Origin: Achromobacter sp. MYb9
GTDB taxonomy: Bacteria; Pseudomonadota; Gammaproteobacteria; Burkholderiales; Burkholderiaceae_B
Length of the DNA: 64,000 nt
Assembly: GCF_002975275.1 (NCBI RefSeq)
Contig: NZ_PCOQ01000011.1
Location: forward strand, 1 to 64,000
Reading direction: 5' to 3'
Below are positions 44,008-51,443 of the stretch, in pieces. The translations under genes and the position numbers were made by a program. The notes beneath the pieces were generated by a model that saw only the letters and a program-made list of their open reading frames with translations, was not told the DNA's origin and did no database searches. How positions within the stretch are numbered: the first letter of the stretch is position 1; each line of letters starts with the position of its first letter.

Positions 44008-44979
44008 ATGCACGACTTGAATGATCTCTACTATTTTGTCCAGGTCGTCAGGAATGGCGGCTTCGCGCCAGCCGGACGCGCCCTGGACATTCCCAAGTCC
44101 CGGCTCAGCCGTCGTATCGCGCTGTTGGAAGAGCGGTTGGGCGTGCGCCTGATCCAGCGCTCCACCCGCACTTTCGCCGTTACCGAGCTGGGCCAGGAGT
44201 ATTTCGACCAGTGCCTGTCGATGCTGGCAGGCGCCGAAGCCGCGCAAGACGTCATCGACCGCACCCATGCCGAACCCCAAGGCACGATCCGCATGAGCGC
44301 GCCGCCCGCGTTGATCTATTACTTCCTGGGCGACGTCGTGGCGCGCTTCATGGAAAAGTGCCCCAAGGTGCAGGTGTACCTGAAGAGCTTCTCCCGGCCC
44401 GTCGACGTGCTGCGCGAAGGGTTCGACCTGGCGGTGCGCGTGCGCTTCGGCCCTATTGAAAGCAGCGACCTGGTGATGAAGCATCTGGGCACCAGTTGCC
44501 AAAGCCTGGTGGCCAGCCCGGCGCTGGCGCGCACCCTGCCCGCCAATGCCGACATCAGCCAGATCAGCCAGTTGCCCACGCTGGCGCTCGGCACCGAACA
44601 GCGCGAATGCCTGTGGCGCCTGGATGGCCCCGAGGGCGCACGGCAGAACGTGCCGTTCACGCCGCGCCTGGTCACCGACGACATGCTGGCGCTCAAGCAA
44701 GCCACGCTGCGCGGCGTGGGCGTGGCTGCCCTGCCCCTGATGATGATCCGCGACGAACTGGACGCCGGCACGCTGGTGCCGGTCGGTGCGCCCTGGTATC
44801 CGGAACCTGGCGCCGTGCACGCGGTCTTCCCGTCGCGGCGCGGCCTGCTGCCCGCCGTGCGAGAGCTACTGGATTTCATGAATACGGAGTACCGTGAAAA
44901 CGCCCGCCTGGAGTCCGACACACAACGGCGCCACGGCATTCCCGTCCTGAAGGGCGGGCACTTATCGTCCGATATATAG
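44008..44979 (+). CDS. LysR-family transcriptional regulator
   Basis: A 323-residue regulator. The HTH lies at about 1-60 (LNDLYYFVQVVRNGGFAPAGRAL, then SRLSRRIALLEERLG). The CrgA-type substrate-binding domain follows (about 85-290). I chose the ATG at 44008 because the HTH begins at once; ATGs at 43966 and 43978 are in frame and would add up to 14 residues. It lies upstream of, and in the same direction as, the YcaC-like hydrolase gene, which is the nearest candidate target. Confidence 0.85.
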   Translation: MHDLNDLYYFVQVVRNGGFAPAGRALDIPKSRLSRRIALLEERLGVRLIQRSTRTFAVTELGQEYFDQCLSMLAGAEAAQDVIDRTHAEPQGTIRMSAPPALIYYFLGDVVARFMEKCPKVQVYLKSFSRPVDVLREGFDLAVRVRFGPIESSDLVMKHLGTSCQSLVASPALARTLPANADISQISQLPTLALGTEQRECLWRLDGPEGARQNVPFTPRLVTDDMLALKQATLRGVGVAALPLMMIRDELDAGTLVPVGAPWYPEPGAVHAVFPSRRGLLPAVRELLDFMNTEYRENARLESDTQRRHGIPVLKGGHLSSDI

Positions 44980-45108
44980 AACGCTGAAGCGCGAATATCC
45001 TATCTACCGATGCCATTGGCTTGTATTTAGAATTCTGTTCATGCACTCACGTGTTTAACCCCGCGCCGATACCGCGCACCCCGATCTGACGACATCACGG
45101 AGCAAACC

Positions 45109-45735
45109 ATGACCAAACCCTATGTGAAGCTGGACAAGAACGAAGCCGCCGTCCTGCTGGTTGACCACCAGGCCGGCCTGCTTTCCCTGGTGCGCGATTT
45201 CCAACCCGACCAATTCAAGAACAACGTGCTGGCGCTGGCGGATCTGGCCGAGTATTTCAAGCTGCCCACGATCCTGACCACCAGCTTCGAAGACGGCCCC
45301 AACGGCCCGCTGGTCCAGGAACTGAAAGACAAATTCCCCAAGGCCCCTTATATCGCCCGCCCCGGCAACATCAACGCCTGGGACAACGAAGATTTCGTCA
45401 AGGCGGTCAAGGCTACCGGCAAGAAGCAGTTGATCATCGCTGGCGTGGTCACCGAAGTGTGCGTGGCCTTCCCCGCCCTGTCGGCCCTGGAAGAAGGCTT
45501 TGACGTGTTCGTCGTGACGGATGCCTCGGGTACCTTCAACGAAGTCACCCGCAACGCCGCGTGGAGCCGCATGGAGCAGGCCGGCGCGCAACTGATGTCC
45601 TGGTTCGGCGTGGCATGCGAGCTGCACCGCGACTGGCGCAACGACGTCGAAGGCCTGGGCACGCTGTTCGCCAACCACATCCCCGACTATCGCAACCTGA
45701 TGGCCTCGTACTCGGCCAACCGCGCCGCGAAGTAA
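45109..45735 (+). CDS. Isochorismatase-like hydrolase (YcaC family)
   Basis: A 208-residue cysteine hydrolase. The catalytic Asp is in VLLVDHQ (Asp19), the Cys in VVTEVCVAFPAL (Cys118), and Arg84 in YIARPG takes the basic position. The N-x-W-D-N-E-x-F stretch and the C-terminal LFANHIPDYRNL segment are typical of YcaC, an octameric hydrolase whose natural substrate is unknown. GGAG lies 9 bases before the ATG. A perfect hairpin follows 15 bp after the stop. Confidence 0.9.
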   Translation: MTKPYVKLDKNEAAVLLVDHQAGLLSLVRDFQPDQFKNNVLALADLAEYFKLPTILTTSFEDGPNGPLVQELKDKFPKAPYIARPGNINAWDNEDFVKAVKATGKKQLIIAGVVTEVCVAFPALSALEEGFDVFVVTDASGTFNEVTRNAAWSRMEQAGAQLMSWFGVACELHRDWRNDVEGLGTLFANHIPDYRNLMASYSANRAAK

Positions 45736-45750
45736 CGGCGCAAGATGCGG

Positions 45751-45774
45751 CCGGACGAAAATAATTTCGTCCGG
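45751..45774 (+). terminator. Hairpin after the YcaC-like gene
   Basis: CCGGACGAAA pairs perfectly with TTTCGTCCGG (10 bp, loop ATAA), starting 15 bp after the stop. No U-tract follows, so termination may be weak. It lies just ahead of the ECF-type promoter motif at 45778 and insulates the two units. Confidence 0.6.
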
Positions 45775-45777
45775 ACT

Positions 45778-45806
45778 GCATCCAAAGCGGCTTCCCCCGT
45801 GTAGTA
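45778..45806 (+). promoter_or_regulatory. Candidate ECF promoter of the DUF3455 lipoprotein gene
   Basis: GCATCCAA (45778-45785) is followed after 15 bases by GTAGTA (45801-45806), giving a leader of about 55-60 bases before the ATG at 45869. The -35-like element and spacing are the same as in front of the fasciclin gene at 37277. The pairing of motif and sigma module in both places supports ECF control. Confidence 0.55.
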
Positions 45807-45868
45807 CCTGTACCGGCGCGCATCGTGCGCGTCGTCTACTGGCTCTTACACGCCGCTGGAGACCGCTC

Positions 45869-46432
45869 ATGAAGACCCAACGTTCGAATCGCCTTCCCAC
45901 CGTTGCCGGCCTGTTCGCCGTGTCGCTCCTGGCCGCTTGCGGCTCGATGAGTTCCAAGTCCATGGCCTATTCACAGGCCGCCCTTCCCGCCAGCATCCAG
46001 GTGCCCGCCGGCAACAAGGTAGCGTGGGAGACCGTGGGCGTGGGCGAAATCACCTATGAATGCCGCGCCAAGGCCGACATGAAAAGCCAGGCGGAATGGG
46101 TCTTCGCGGGTCCCAAGGCGGTGTTGAACGACCGTCAGGGCAAGCAGGTGGGCACCTACTACGGCCCGCCGGCCACCTGGGAAGCCATGGACGGATCCAA
46201 ACTGACCGGCACCCAACTGGCGGTTGCCCCGTCGGGTGACGGCAACATCCCCTATCAGCTGGTGAAGGCCAATCCCGCCATGGGCGCGGGCGCGCTGACT
46301 GGCGTGACGTACATCCAGCGCGTGGCGCTCAAGGGTGGCGTGGCGCCGAAGACGCCCTGCACCCCGGCCATGCTGGGCCAGAAGAGCCAGGTGCAATATC
46401 AAGCCGACTACATCTTCTGGAAGGCGAACTAA
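45869..46432 (+). CDS. DUF3455 family lipoprotein
   Basis: A 187-residue exported protein. The signal peptide ends in a lipobox L-L-A-A-C (Cys25), so it is probably membrane-anchored. The DUF3455 domain follows: LPASIQVPAGNKVAWETVGVGEITYECR, YYGPPATWEAMDGSKLTG, and a C-terminal VQYQADYIFWKA. The family is common in bacteria and fungi and of unknown function. It lies just upstream of the second ECF sigma/anti-sigma pair and has a promoter motif matching the fasciclin gene of the first pair. Confidence 0.9.
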   Translation: MKTQRSNRLPTVAGLFAVSLLAACGSMSSKSMAYSQAALPASIQVPAGNKVAWETVGVGEITYECRAKADMKSQAEWVFAGPKAVLNDRQGKQVGTYYGPPATWEAMDGSKLTGTQLAVAPSGDGNIPYQLVKANPAMGAGALTGVTYIQRVALKGGVAPKTPCTPAMLGQKSQVQYQADYIFWKAN

Positions 46433-46439
46433 AGCGCCG

Positions 46440-46467
46440 CCCGCGCCAGCCCTCCGGCTGGCGCGGG
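46440..46467 (+). terminator. Hairpin after the DUF3455 gene
   Basis: A 12-bp perfect stem (46440-46451 with 46456-46467, loop CTCC) starts 7 bp past the stop. No U-tract follows. It probably terminates or processes the lipoprotein transcript before the sigma gene at 46556. Confidence 0.6.
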
Positions 46468-46555
46468 TAGCGCGCAGGGAGTCCGGTAAGATGGCGCCAT
46501 TCCCACCGTGCGCCCCCTGCCCGCACGGCCGCCCACTTCCCGCTCCCGTTCTCGC

Positions 46556-47125
46556 ATGCCGAACCGCCTGGCCCCGGATTTCGATTACGAAGCTGCCCTG
46601 AAGGCGTGTGCGGCCGGCCGTCGGCCCGCGCTGGAAGCCCTTTACCGACAAGAAGGCCCGCGCCTGCTTGGCGTGGCCCAACGACTGCTGCGCGACCGCG
46701 CTTGGGCAGAGGACATCGTGCATGACGCTTTTGTCAAGATCTGGAATCAGGCCGGCAGCTTCGATGCCGGCCGCGGTTCAGGACGCGGCTGGGTCTACAG
46801 CATCACCCGCAACCTGGCGCTGAACGCGTTGCGCGACACTGCTCGCGAGACGGGCGTCGACGAAGACACCGCCGCTGCGCTGGATGCCCGCGACGCCATC
46901 GAAGCGTGGCACGACACACGCGACGCCTTCGACTGGCGCGCCAGTGCCGGCCAGATCGGCCCTTGCCTGGAGCAATTGGAACCCGTGCGCCGCAACTGTG
47001 TGTTGCACGCCTATGTGGAAGGGCTGTCGCATAGCGAAATCGCCCAGCGCCTGGGCGCGCCGCTGGGCACCGTCAAGGCCTGGATCAAGCGCAGCCTGCA
47101 AGCGCTCAAGGAGTGCCTGGCATGA
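46556..47125 (+). CDS. ECF RNA polymerase sigma factor (module 2)
   Basis: A 189-residue ECF sigma factor. Region 2 is YRQEGPRLLGVAQRLLRDRAWAEDIVHDAFVKIWNQA (about 28-64), with the core-binding and -10 helices, then GWVYSITRNLALN. Region 4 is LEPVRRNCVLHAYVEGLSHSEIAQRLGAPLGTVKAWIKRSLQALKECL (about 140-188). It resembles module 1 at 35959, above all in the region 4 P-L-G-T-[IV]-K-[SA]-W-I-[RK]-R helix. The ATG at 46556 is the chosen start; the upstream open frame is Arg/Pro-rich and not sigma-like. Its stop overlaps the anti-sigma start. Confidence 0.9.
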   Translation: MPNRLAPDFDYEAALKACAAGRRPALEALYRQEGPRLLGVAQRLLRDRAWAEDIVHDAFVKIWNQAGSFDAGRGSGRGWVYSITRNLALNALRDTARETGVDEDTAAALDARDAIEAWHDTRDAFDWRASAGQIGPCLEQLEPVRRNCVLHAYVEGLSHSEIAQRLGAPLGTVKAWIKRSLQALKECLA

Positions 47126-47850
47126 CCGCGCCCCAAGCCACCCCCGATAGCCTGGACGATCTGGCGGGCGAATATGTGCTGGGCACCTTGTCCGCGCAGG
47201 CGCGCCGCGAGGTTCAGGCCCGGTTGACGCACGACGCCGCTTTGCGCTCCGCGGTCACCCGCTGGGAAGAACGGCTGCTGCCGCTGACGAATCTGTCCTC
47301 GCCCGTCGAACCCTCCGCCAGCCTATGGCCGCGCATCACCCGCACGCTGGACGGCAAGCGCTCCCAACACCAGCCTTCCGCCCCCCGCCGCAGTCCGGGC
47401 CTGTGGGATAGCCTGCGCTTCTGGCGTAGCCTGGCGGCCGGTGGCATGGCTGCCGTGCTGATCCTGGGAAGCACGCTCGCGCTACGGCCTGCGACCGTGC
47501 CGGGTACGCCGCAATATGTGGTGGTGCTGGTGGCGCCGCAATCGCAGGCGCCGGGCTGGGTGGTGCAAGCGCAGGCGGGTCAAAACACCGTGCAATTGGT
47601 GCCGCTGGCCGCGACCGAAGTCCCACCGGACCGCGCCCTGGAATTCTGGACCAAGGCCGACGGGTGGGCCGGCCCTGTGTCGCTGGGCCTGGTCAAGCCC
47701 GGCGAGCCCGTTCGCATCCCGCTGGACAAGCTGCCGCCGCTGGAACCCAATCAGCTCTTCGAGCTGACCCTGGAGCCCAAGACCGGTTCGCCCATCGGCA
47801 AGCCCACGGGTCCGATTCAATTCATCGGGCGCGCGGTCAAGATGCTGTAG
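47122..47850 (+). CDS. Anti-sigma factor, RskA-like (module 2)
   Basis: A 242-residue single-pass membrane protein. The sigma-binding part has L-A-G-E-Y-V-L-G-T-L and T-R-W-E-E-R-L-L-P-L, nearly the same as in module 1. One hydrophobic segment lies at about 106-125. The RskA domain has A-L-E-F-W-T-K, S-L-G-L-V-K-P-G and K-P-T-G-P-I-Q-F-I-G-R-A-V. The start overlaps the sigma stop (ATGA). It should hold the module 2 sigma factor at the membrane. Confidence 0.9.
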   Translation: MTAPQATPDSLDDLAGEYVLGTLSAQARREVQARLTHDAALRSAVTRWEERLLPLTNLSSPVEPSASLWPRITRTLDGKRSQHQPSAPRRSPGLWDSLRFWRSLAAGGMAAVLILGSTLALRPATVPGTPQYVVVLVAPQSQAPGWVVQAQAGQNTVQLVPLAATEVPPDRALEFWTKADGWAGPVSLGLVKPGEPVRIPLDKLPPLEPNQLFELTLEPKTGSPIGKPTGPIQFIGRAVKML

Positions 47851-47887
47851 GGAAACGGCCGATGGGGAAACGGCCGATGGGGAATCG
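47850..47887. repeat. 15-bp tandem repeat after the anti-sigma gene
   Basis: GGGAAACGGCCGATG occurs twice in direct succession (47850-47864 and 47865-47879), and a third copy breaks off after GGGAATCG. The array starts at the last base of the anti-sigma stop codon and lies in the gap between converging genes. It may arise by replication slippage. Confidence 0.7.
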
Positions 47888-47919
47888 TCCGGGCGCGCTG
47901 GCCCGGACGCCCGGAAGAC

Positions 47920-49068
47920 CTACTTTTTGCGCAGGAAGGGATACGCCTGCTGCGCCAGAAAGGTGCCCGGCATGTCGTTGTCCAGAATGCCGTAGTTCTC
48001 GGGCAAGCGCTTGCCCACCCCGCGCACGGCGGTACCGAAGATGTAGTCGATGAACGAGAAGTGCGCCGCGTAGTTCTTGTCGATCGCTTCCCTGTCCGAC
48101 GAGTGGTGCCAATGGTGGAAGTCGGGTGTCACGATGATGTAGCGGAGCCATCCCCACGGGAGCTTCACGTTGGAATGGATCAGCACTGCCTGGAAGCCGA
48201 CGATGATGATGTAGGCGTCCAGCACCGATTTCGAAAAACCCAGCACGAACAGCACGCCCAGCACCGCCACGCGCGTAATCAGCAGCTCCACGATGTGCAG
48301 GCGCGAACCCGCCAGCCAATCCAGCGTGCGCGTGCTGTGGTGCACGGCATGGAAGCGCCACATGACGGGCACCTCGTGATAGACCCGGTGCGCGGCATAC
48401 TGCGCCAGATCCGCCACCAGCACGGCGACGAACAGCTCCAGCAAATACGGCATGGATTGGATCGCGGCCTGCAAGGGCTCGTACGCTGCCCACGAGAACA
48501 GGCGGTGAATGAAAAAGTTGATGCACAACAGCACTGCCCCCACCGACAGGTGGTTGAACAGGAAGTGCTTCATGTCCACTTGCCATTCGCCGCGGAACAC
48601 CGGCTGCCCCGGATACAAGGGCGTCAACTTCTCGAAAATGATGAAGACCGTGCTGGAGGCCAGCAAATCCAGGATGAACCAATCCAGGCCCAGGTACGGG
48701 TGATTGCCCGTGTTGGTCGTGGTCACCACGACCTGGCTGCCGCCGGCCGCGACGGCGCAGCAGACCAGCACGAAGGCCGAGATGTTCAGCCAGCGCTGGC
48801 GGCCCAGCACCGTGTTGGCCAGCGCGATCGACCCCGACACGAGCAGCGCGCCAAACAGCAGCGTGCGCATGGCATCCACGGAATAGAAGGCGCGCAGTTC
48901 CGGCGTGGTCAGATAGGCAGGGAAGTGGAAGGCCAACACACCCAGCACCGCCAGGATGGCCAGGAACAGCGCAATCACGCCGCTCATCATTCCCGTACCC
49001 GCATGGATACGTCCGTCCTGCCTAAAGAGTTCAAAGACTTGCCGATAGATGGGCACGCGCTGTTTCAT
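47920..49068 (-). CDS. Sterol desaturase / fatty acid hydroxylase family membrane protein
   Basis: A 382-residue membrane enzyme with about six to eight hydrophobic segments. The di-iron His boxes are present: HRVYHE (about 250), HAVHHS (about 263) and HHWHHS (about 340). These enzymes hydroxylate or desaturate lipids such as fatty acids, sterols or carotenoids using O2. The start is uncertain: the ATG at 49068 precedes a normal cytoplasmic leader, but one at 49125 is in frame. It is convergent with the module 2 anti-sigma gene and alone in its transcript. Confidence 0.88.
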   Translation of the reverse strand: MKQRVPIYRQVFELFRQDGRIHAGTGMMSGVIALFLAILAVLGVLAFHFPAYLTTPELRAFYSVDAMRTLLFGALLVSGSIALANTVLGRQRWLNISAFVLVCCAVAAGGSQVVVTTTNTGNHPYLGLDWFILDLLASSTVFIIFEKLTPLYPGQPVFRGEWQVDMKHFLFNHLSVGAVLLCINFFIHRLFSWAAYEPLQAAIQSMPYLLELFVAVLVADLAQYAAHRVYHEVPVMWRFHAVHHSTRTLDWLAGSRLHIVELLITRVAVLGVLFVLGFSKSVLDAYIIIVGFQAVLIHSNVKLPWGWLRYIIVTPDFHHWHHSSDREAIDKNYAAHFSFIDYIFGTAVRGVGKRLPENYGILDNDMPGTFLAQQAYPFLRKK

Positions 49069-49319
49069 GTCACTTTTATGGCTGACCACGGGGAAGCGAG
49101 TGTATCTCCGGGCGGAAACACTCATGTAAAGAAACGTGAGCATGCGAGACAGTTTTGCTAGAGTCACGGCGCGCTTGCGCCGCGTCAATTCCTGGTGGAG
49201 GAGGATTTGGCCCTTCGGTTGACAAGGCCCGGGCGTTGGCGTGTCATGGAATCGACGCCGGCACGCGTCATGCCTGGCGCGCCACCGGTCCCGTCAACTG
49301 GTACCCAAGAGAGGCCTCA

Positions 49320-49544
49320 ATGTTCCCTGAATATCGCCAACTCATTACCCAGCTGAAATCCGAGAACGCGCATTTCTCCGCCCTGTTCCAACGCCATAAC
49401 GATCTAGACCAGGAAATCAAGAATATGGAGGACGGTATCGTCCCCAGTTCCGGCACCAATATCGAGGTGCTGAAAAAGGAAAAGCTGCAGCTCAAGGACA
49501 AGCTCTATGGCTTGCTGAAGGCGGCCGATCAAAACGGCGGCTGA
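49320..49544 (+). CDS. Small coiled-coil DUF465 (YdcH) protein
   Basis: A 74-residue protein with the DUF465 helical-hairpin pattern: F-P-E-Y-R-Q-L-I-T-Q-L-K-S-E-N-A-H-F, F-Q-R-H-N-D-L-D-Q-E-I, then LKKEKLQLKDKLYGLL. The function is unknown. The ATG at 49320 has GAGAGG about 8 bases upstream. The frame is open back to 49155, but that part reads as non-coding and lacks a ribosome site. Confidence 0.82.
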   Translation: MFPEYRQLITQLKSENAHFSALFQRHNDLDQEIKNMEDGIVPSSGTNIEVLKKEKLQLKDKLYGLLKAADQNGG

Positions 49545-49621
49545 TCCCTGACGGCTGGAGGCGGCAGCGTCCTTCGCGCCTGGACGCAAGCGCGCCACCG
49601 CCCAACAGCCGGCATCACATG

Positions 49622-49669
49622 GCCTATTTAGCGAAACTAACGTTGATTTAGGCTATTTAGTTTTTCTAA
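49622..49669. promoter_or_regulatory. Two AT-rich direct repeats upstream of the LysE-type exporter gene
   Basis: The 19-bp units 49622-49640 and 49651-49669 share G[CG]CTATTTAG-N5-CTAA, 29 bp apart. Inside each, TTAG and CTAA form an inverted pair. A TTTCCGGAAA palindrome follows at 49671. They lie 45 bp before the exporter start and may bind a LysG/ArgP-type regulator, although no such gene is adjacent. Confidence 0.5.
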
Positions 49670-49713
49670 TTTTCCGGAAAAGGCTAGTCTGTCGCCCTTT
49701 TACAGGGCAATCC

Positions 49714-50316
49714 ATGACCACCGCCTTCATTCCGGGCTTCCTGCTCAGTTTCGGGCTGATCGTTGCGATCGGCGCGCAGAACGCTTTTGTGCTGCGGCAA
49801 GGGCTGCGCCAGGAATACGTGTTTGCCATCTGCCTGACGTGCGCCGTGTCCGACGCCCTGCTGATCGCTGCCGGGGTCGCCGGCTTTGGACTCGCCGTCA
49901 ATACCCTGCCCTGGCTGGAACCCGCCATGCGCTACGGCGGCGCCCTGTTCCTGCTGGTCTACGGGGTGCGCAGTTTGCGCTCTGCCCTGCGCACGCAGCA
50001 TGACAGCCTGTCGCCTTCCTCCAAGCAGACGGCGGGCCTGGCCGCCACGCTGGCAGCCTGCCTGGCCTTCACCTGGCTGAACCCGCATGTCTATCTGGAT
50101 ACCGTGGTGCTGCTGGGGTCGATCTCCAGCCAGTACGAAGGCGCCAAGACCGCCTTCGCGCTGGGCGCGATGACGGCCTCGTTCGTCTTCTTCTTCACGC
50201 TGGGCTACGGCGCGCGCCTGCTGCGCCCCCTGTTCGCCAACCCACGCGCATGGCGCGTGCTGGACGCGTGCGTGGGGGTCGCGATGCTTGCGATCGGGGT
50301 GAAGCTGGTGGTGTAA
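49714..50316 (+). CDS. LysE/ArgO family amino-acid exporter
   Basis: A 200-residue inner-membrane exporter with about six hydrophobic segments. The LysE/ArgO signature G-L-I-V-A-I-G-A-Q-N-A-F-V-L-R-Q-G is at about residues 14-30, and FTWLNPHVYLDTVVLLGS at about 118-135. Homologues export lysine and arginine. Direct repeats upstream may bind its regulator. The usual divergent LysG/ArgP gene is missing, since a DUF465 gene lies upstream in the same direction. Confidence 0.88.
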   Translation: MTTAFIPGFLLSFGLIVAIGAQNAFVLRQGLRQEYVFAICLTCAVSDALLIAAGVAGFGLAVNTLPWLEPAMRYGGALFLLVYGVRSLRSALRTQHDSLSPSSKQTAGLAATLAACLAFTWLNPHVYLDTVVLLGSISSQYEGAKTAFALGAMTASFVFFFTLGYGARLLRPLFANPRAWRVLDACVGVAMLAIGVKLVV

Positions 50317-50421
50317 ACAAGCCGGGTCCGGCGGGCAAAATAAGGGGGCACCAGCCGTCATCTACAATCGTCGCCGTGCCGGCCTTACCAAGGCGCCGGC
50401 CTGTAGCAACACACAGGTAGC

Positions 50422-51330
50422 ATGACGCGCGCGAAGAAACCCGTTCAACGAAAAAAACGCCCGGCAGCCCATAGCCAGACCCGCTCGGCAGGCCGCACAT
50501 ACCGATTCCTGCGGGCGCTCCTGGTGTCGTCGCTGGCCAGTTTTGGCGCGGCCACCTACGTACTGAAGCCGCAATGGCCCGCCCAATTCTCGCCCGACGC
50601 GATTCTGGCGAAGCTGGGCTGGCCGCCCCAAGAGAAATTCGCGCCCATCGTGGTGCCGGCCGGGGCGCTCTCCCAGACCCGCTTTGCCGATTGCCCCCAG
50701 TTTTTTCCGAAAGGCAACATGCCTGTCGTTCCCAGCCGGGGCGATCTGCGCGAGTTGTGCTTCTCGGCATTCGCCGTTTTGCATAGCGGCCAGACAAAGA
50801 CTCCTGTCTTCGTAGCCGAACGGCTGAACCGGAAAACACTCTCGCAGGCCCAGGGAATGCCGCGCACGGACAAGTTCTATGCTGAAGCGCGCCTGCCCCG
50901 CTCCGAACGATCGGACCTGGACGATTACAAGGGGTCGGGCTATTCGCGCGGGCACATGGCGCCGGCCGGTGACATGGGCTCCCGGGAGTCCATGGCGCAG
51001 AGCTTTTCGCTGGCCAACATGGTGCCCCAGGACCAGACGCAGAACGCCGGCCCCTGGAGCCGCATCGAACAAGACACGCGCAAGTACGTGATGCGCGCCG
51101 CAGGCGACGTCTACGTCTTCACGGGGCCGTTCTATACCGACAAACCCAAGACGATCGGGTCGGGCGTCGCGGTGCCCGGCTACGTCTACAAAGTGGTCTA
51201 CGACGCGACGACCGGGCGTTCATGGGTGCACTGGCAGGCCAATGCCGCCAGCACCAAGGAAGGCCCGCCGATCAGCTACGAGGAATTCGTGCGCCGCACG
51301 GGAATGCAGCTGCTGCCGACGCAGGGGTAA
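50422..51330 (+). CDS. Membrane-anchored DNA/RNA non-specific endonuclease
   Basis: A 302-residue nuclease of the NucA/EndoG type. A basic N-terminus is followed by one hydrophobic segment (about 33-50), which suggests a periplasm-facing anchor. The catalytic motif reads YSRGHMAPAGDM (about 175), with Ser where DRGH usually has Asp; the His is kept. The metal-binding Asn is in VPQDQTQNAGPWSRIEQD. The C-terminal part has VFTGPFYT and PGYVYKVVYD. It would degrade nucleic acid in the envelope. CAGG lies about 8 bases before the ATG. It is transcribed alone. Confidence 0.88.
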   Translation: MTRAKKPVQRKKRPAAHSQTRSAGRTYRFLRALLVSSLASFGAATYVLKPQWPAQFSPDAILAKLGWPPQEKFAPIVVPAGALSQTRFADCPQFFPKGNMPVVPSRGDLRELCFSAFAVLHSGQTKTPVFVAERLNRKTLSQAQGMPRTDKFYAEARLPRSERSDLDDYKGSGYSRGHMAPAGDMGSRESMAQSFSLANMVPQDQTQNAGPWSRIEQDTRKYVMRAAGDVYVFTGPFYTDKPKTIGSGVAVPGYVYKVVYDATTGRSWVHWQANAASTKEGPPISYEEFVRRTGMQLLPTQG

Positions 51331-51443
51331 CGGGTTCGGCCGTCGCCCAGCAACCGCCGGTTATGGGAAAATCGGCTCACACCCGCCGCATAGGACGACA
51401 ACCCGCTTAGCCTGGTGGGTGGCAATCCTTGTCCCAGGACGAT

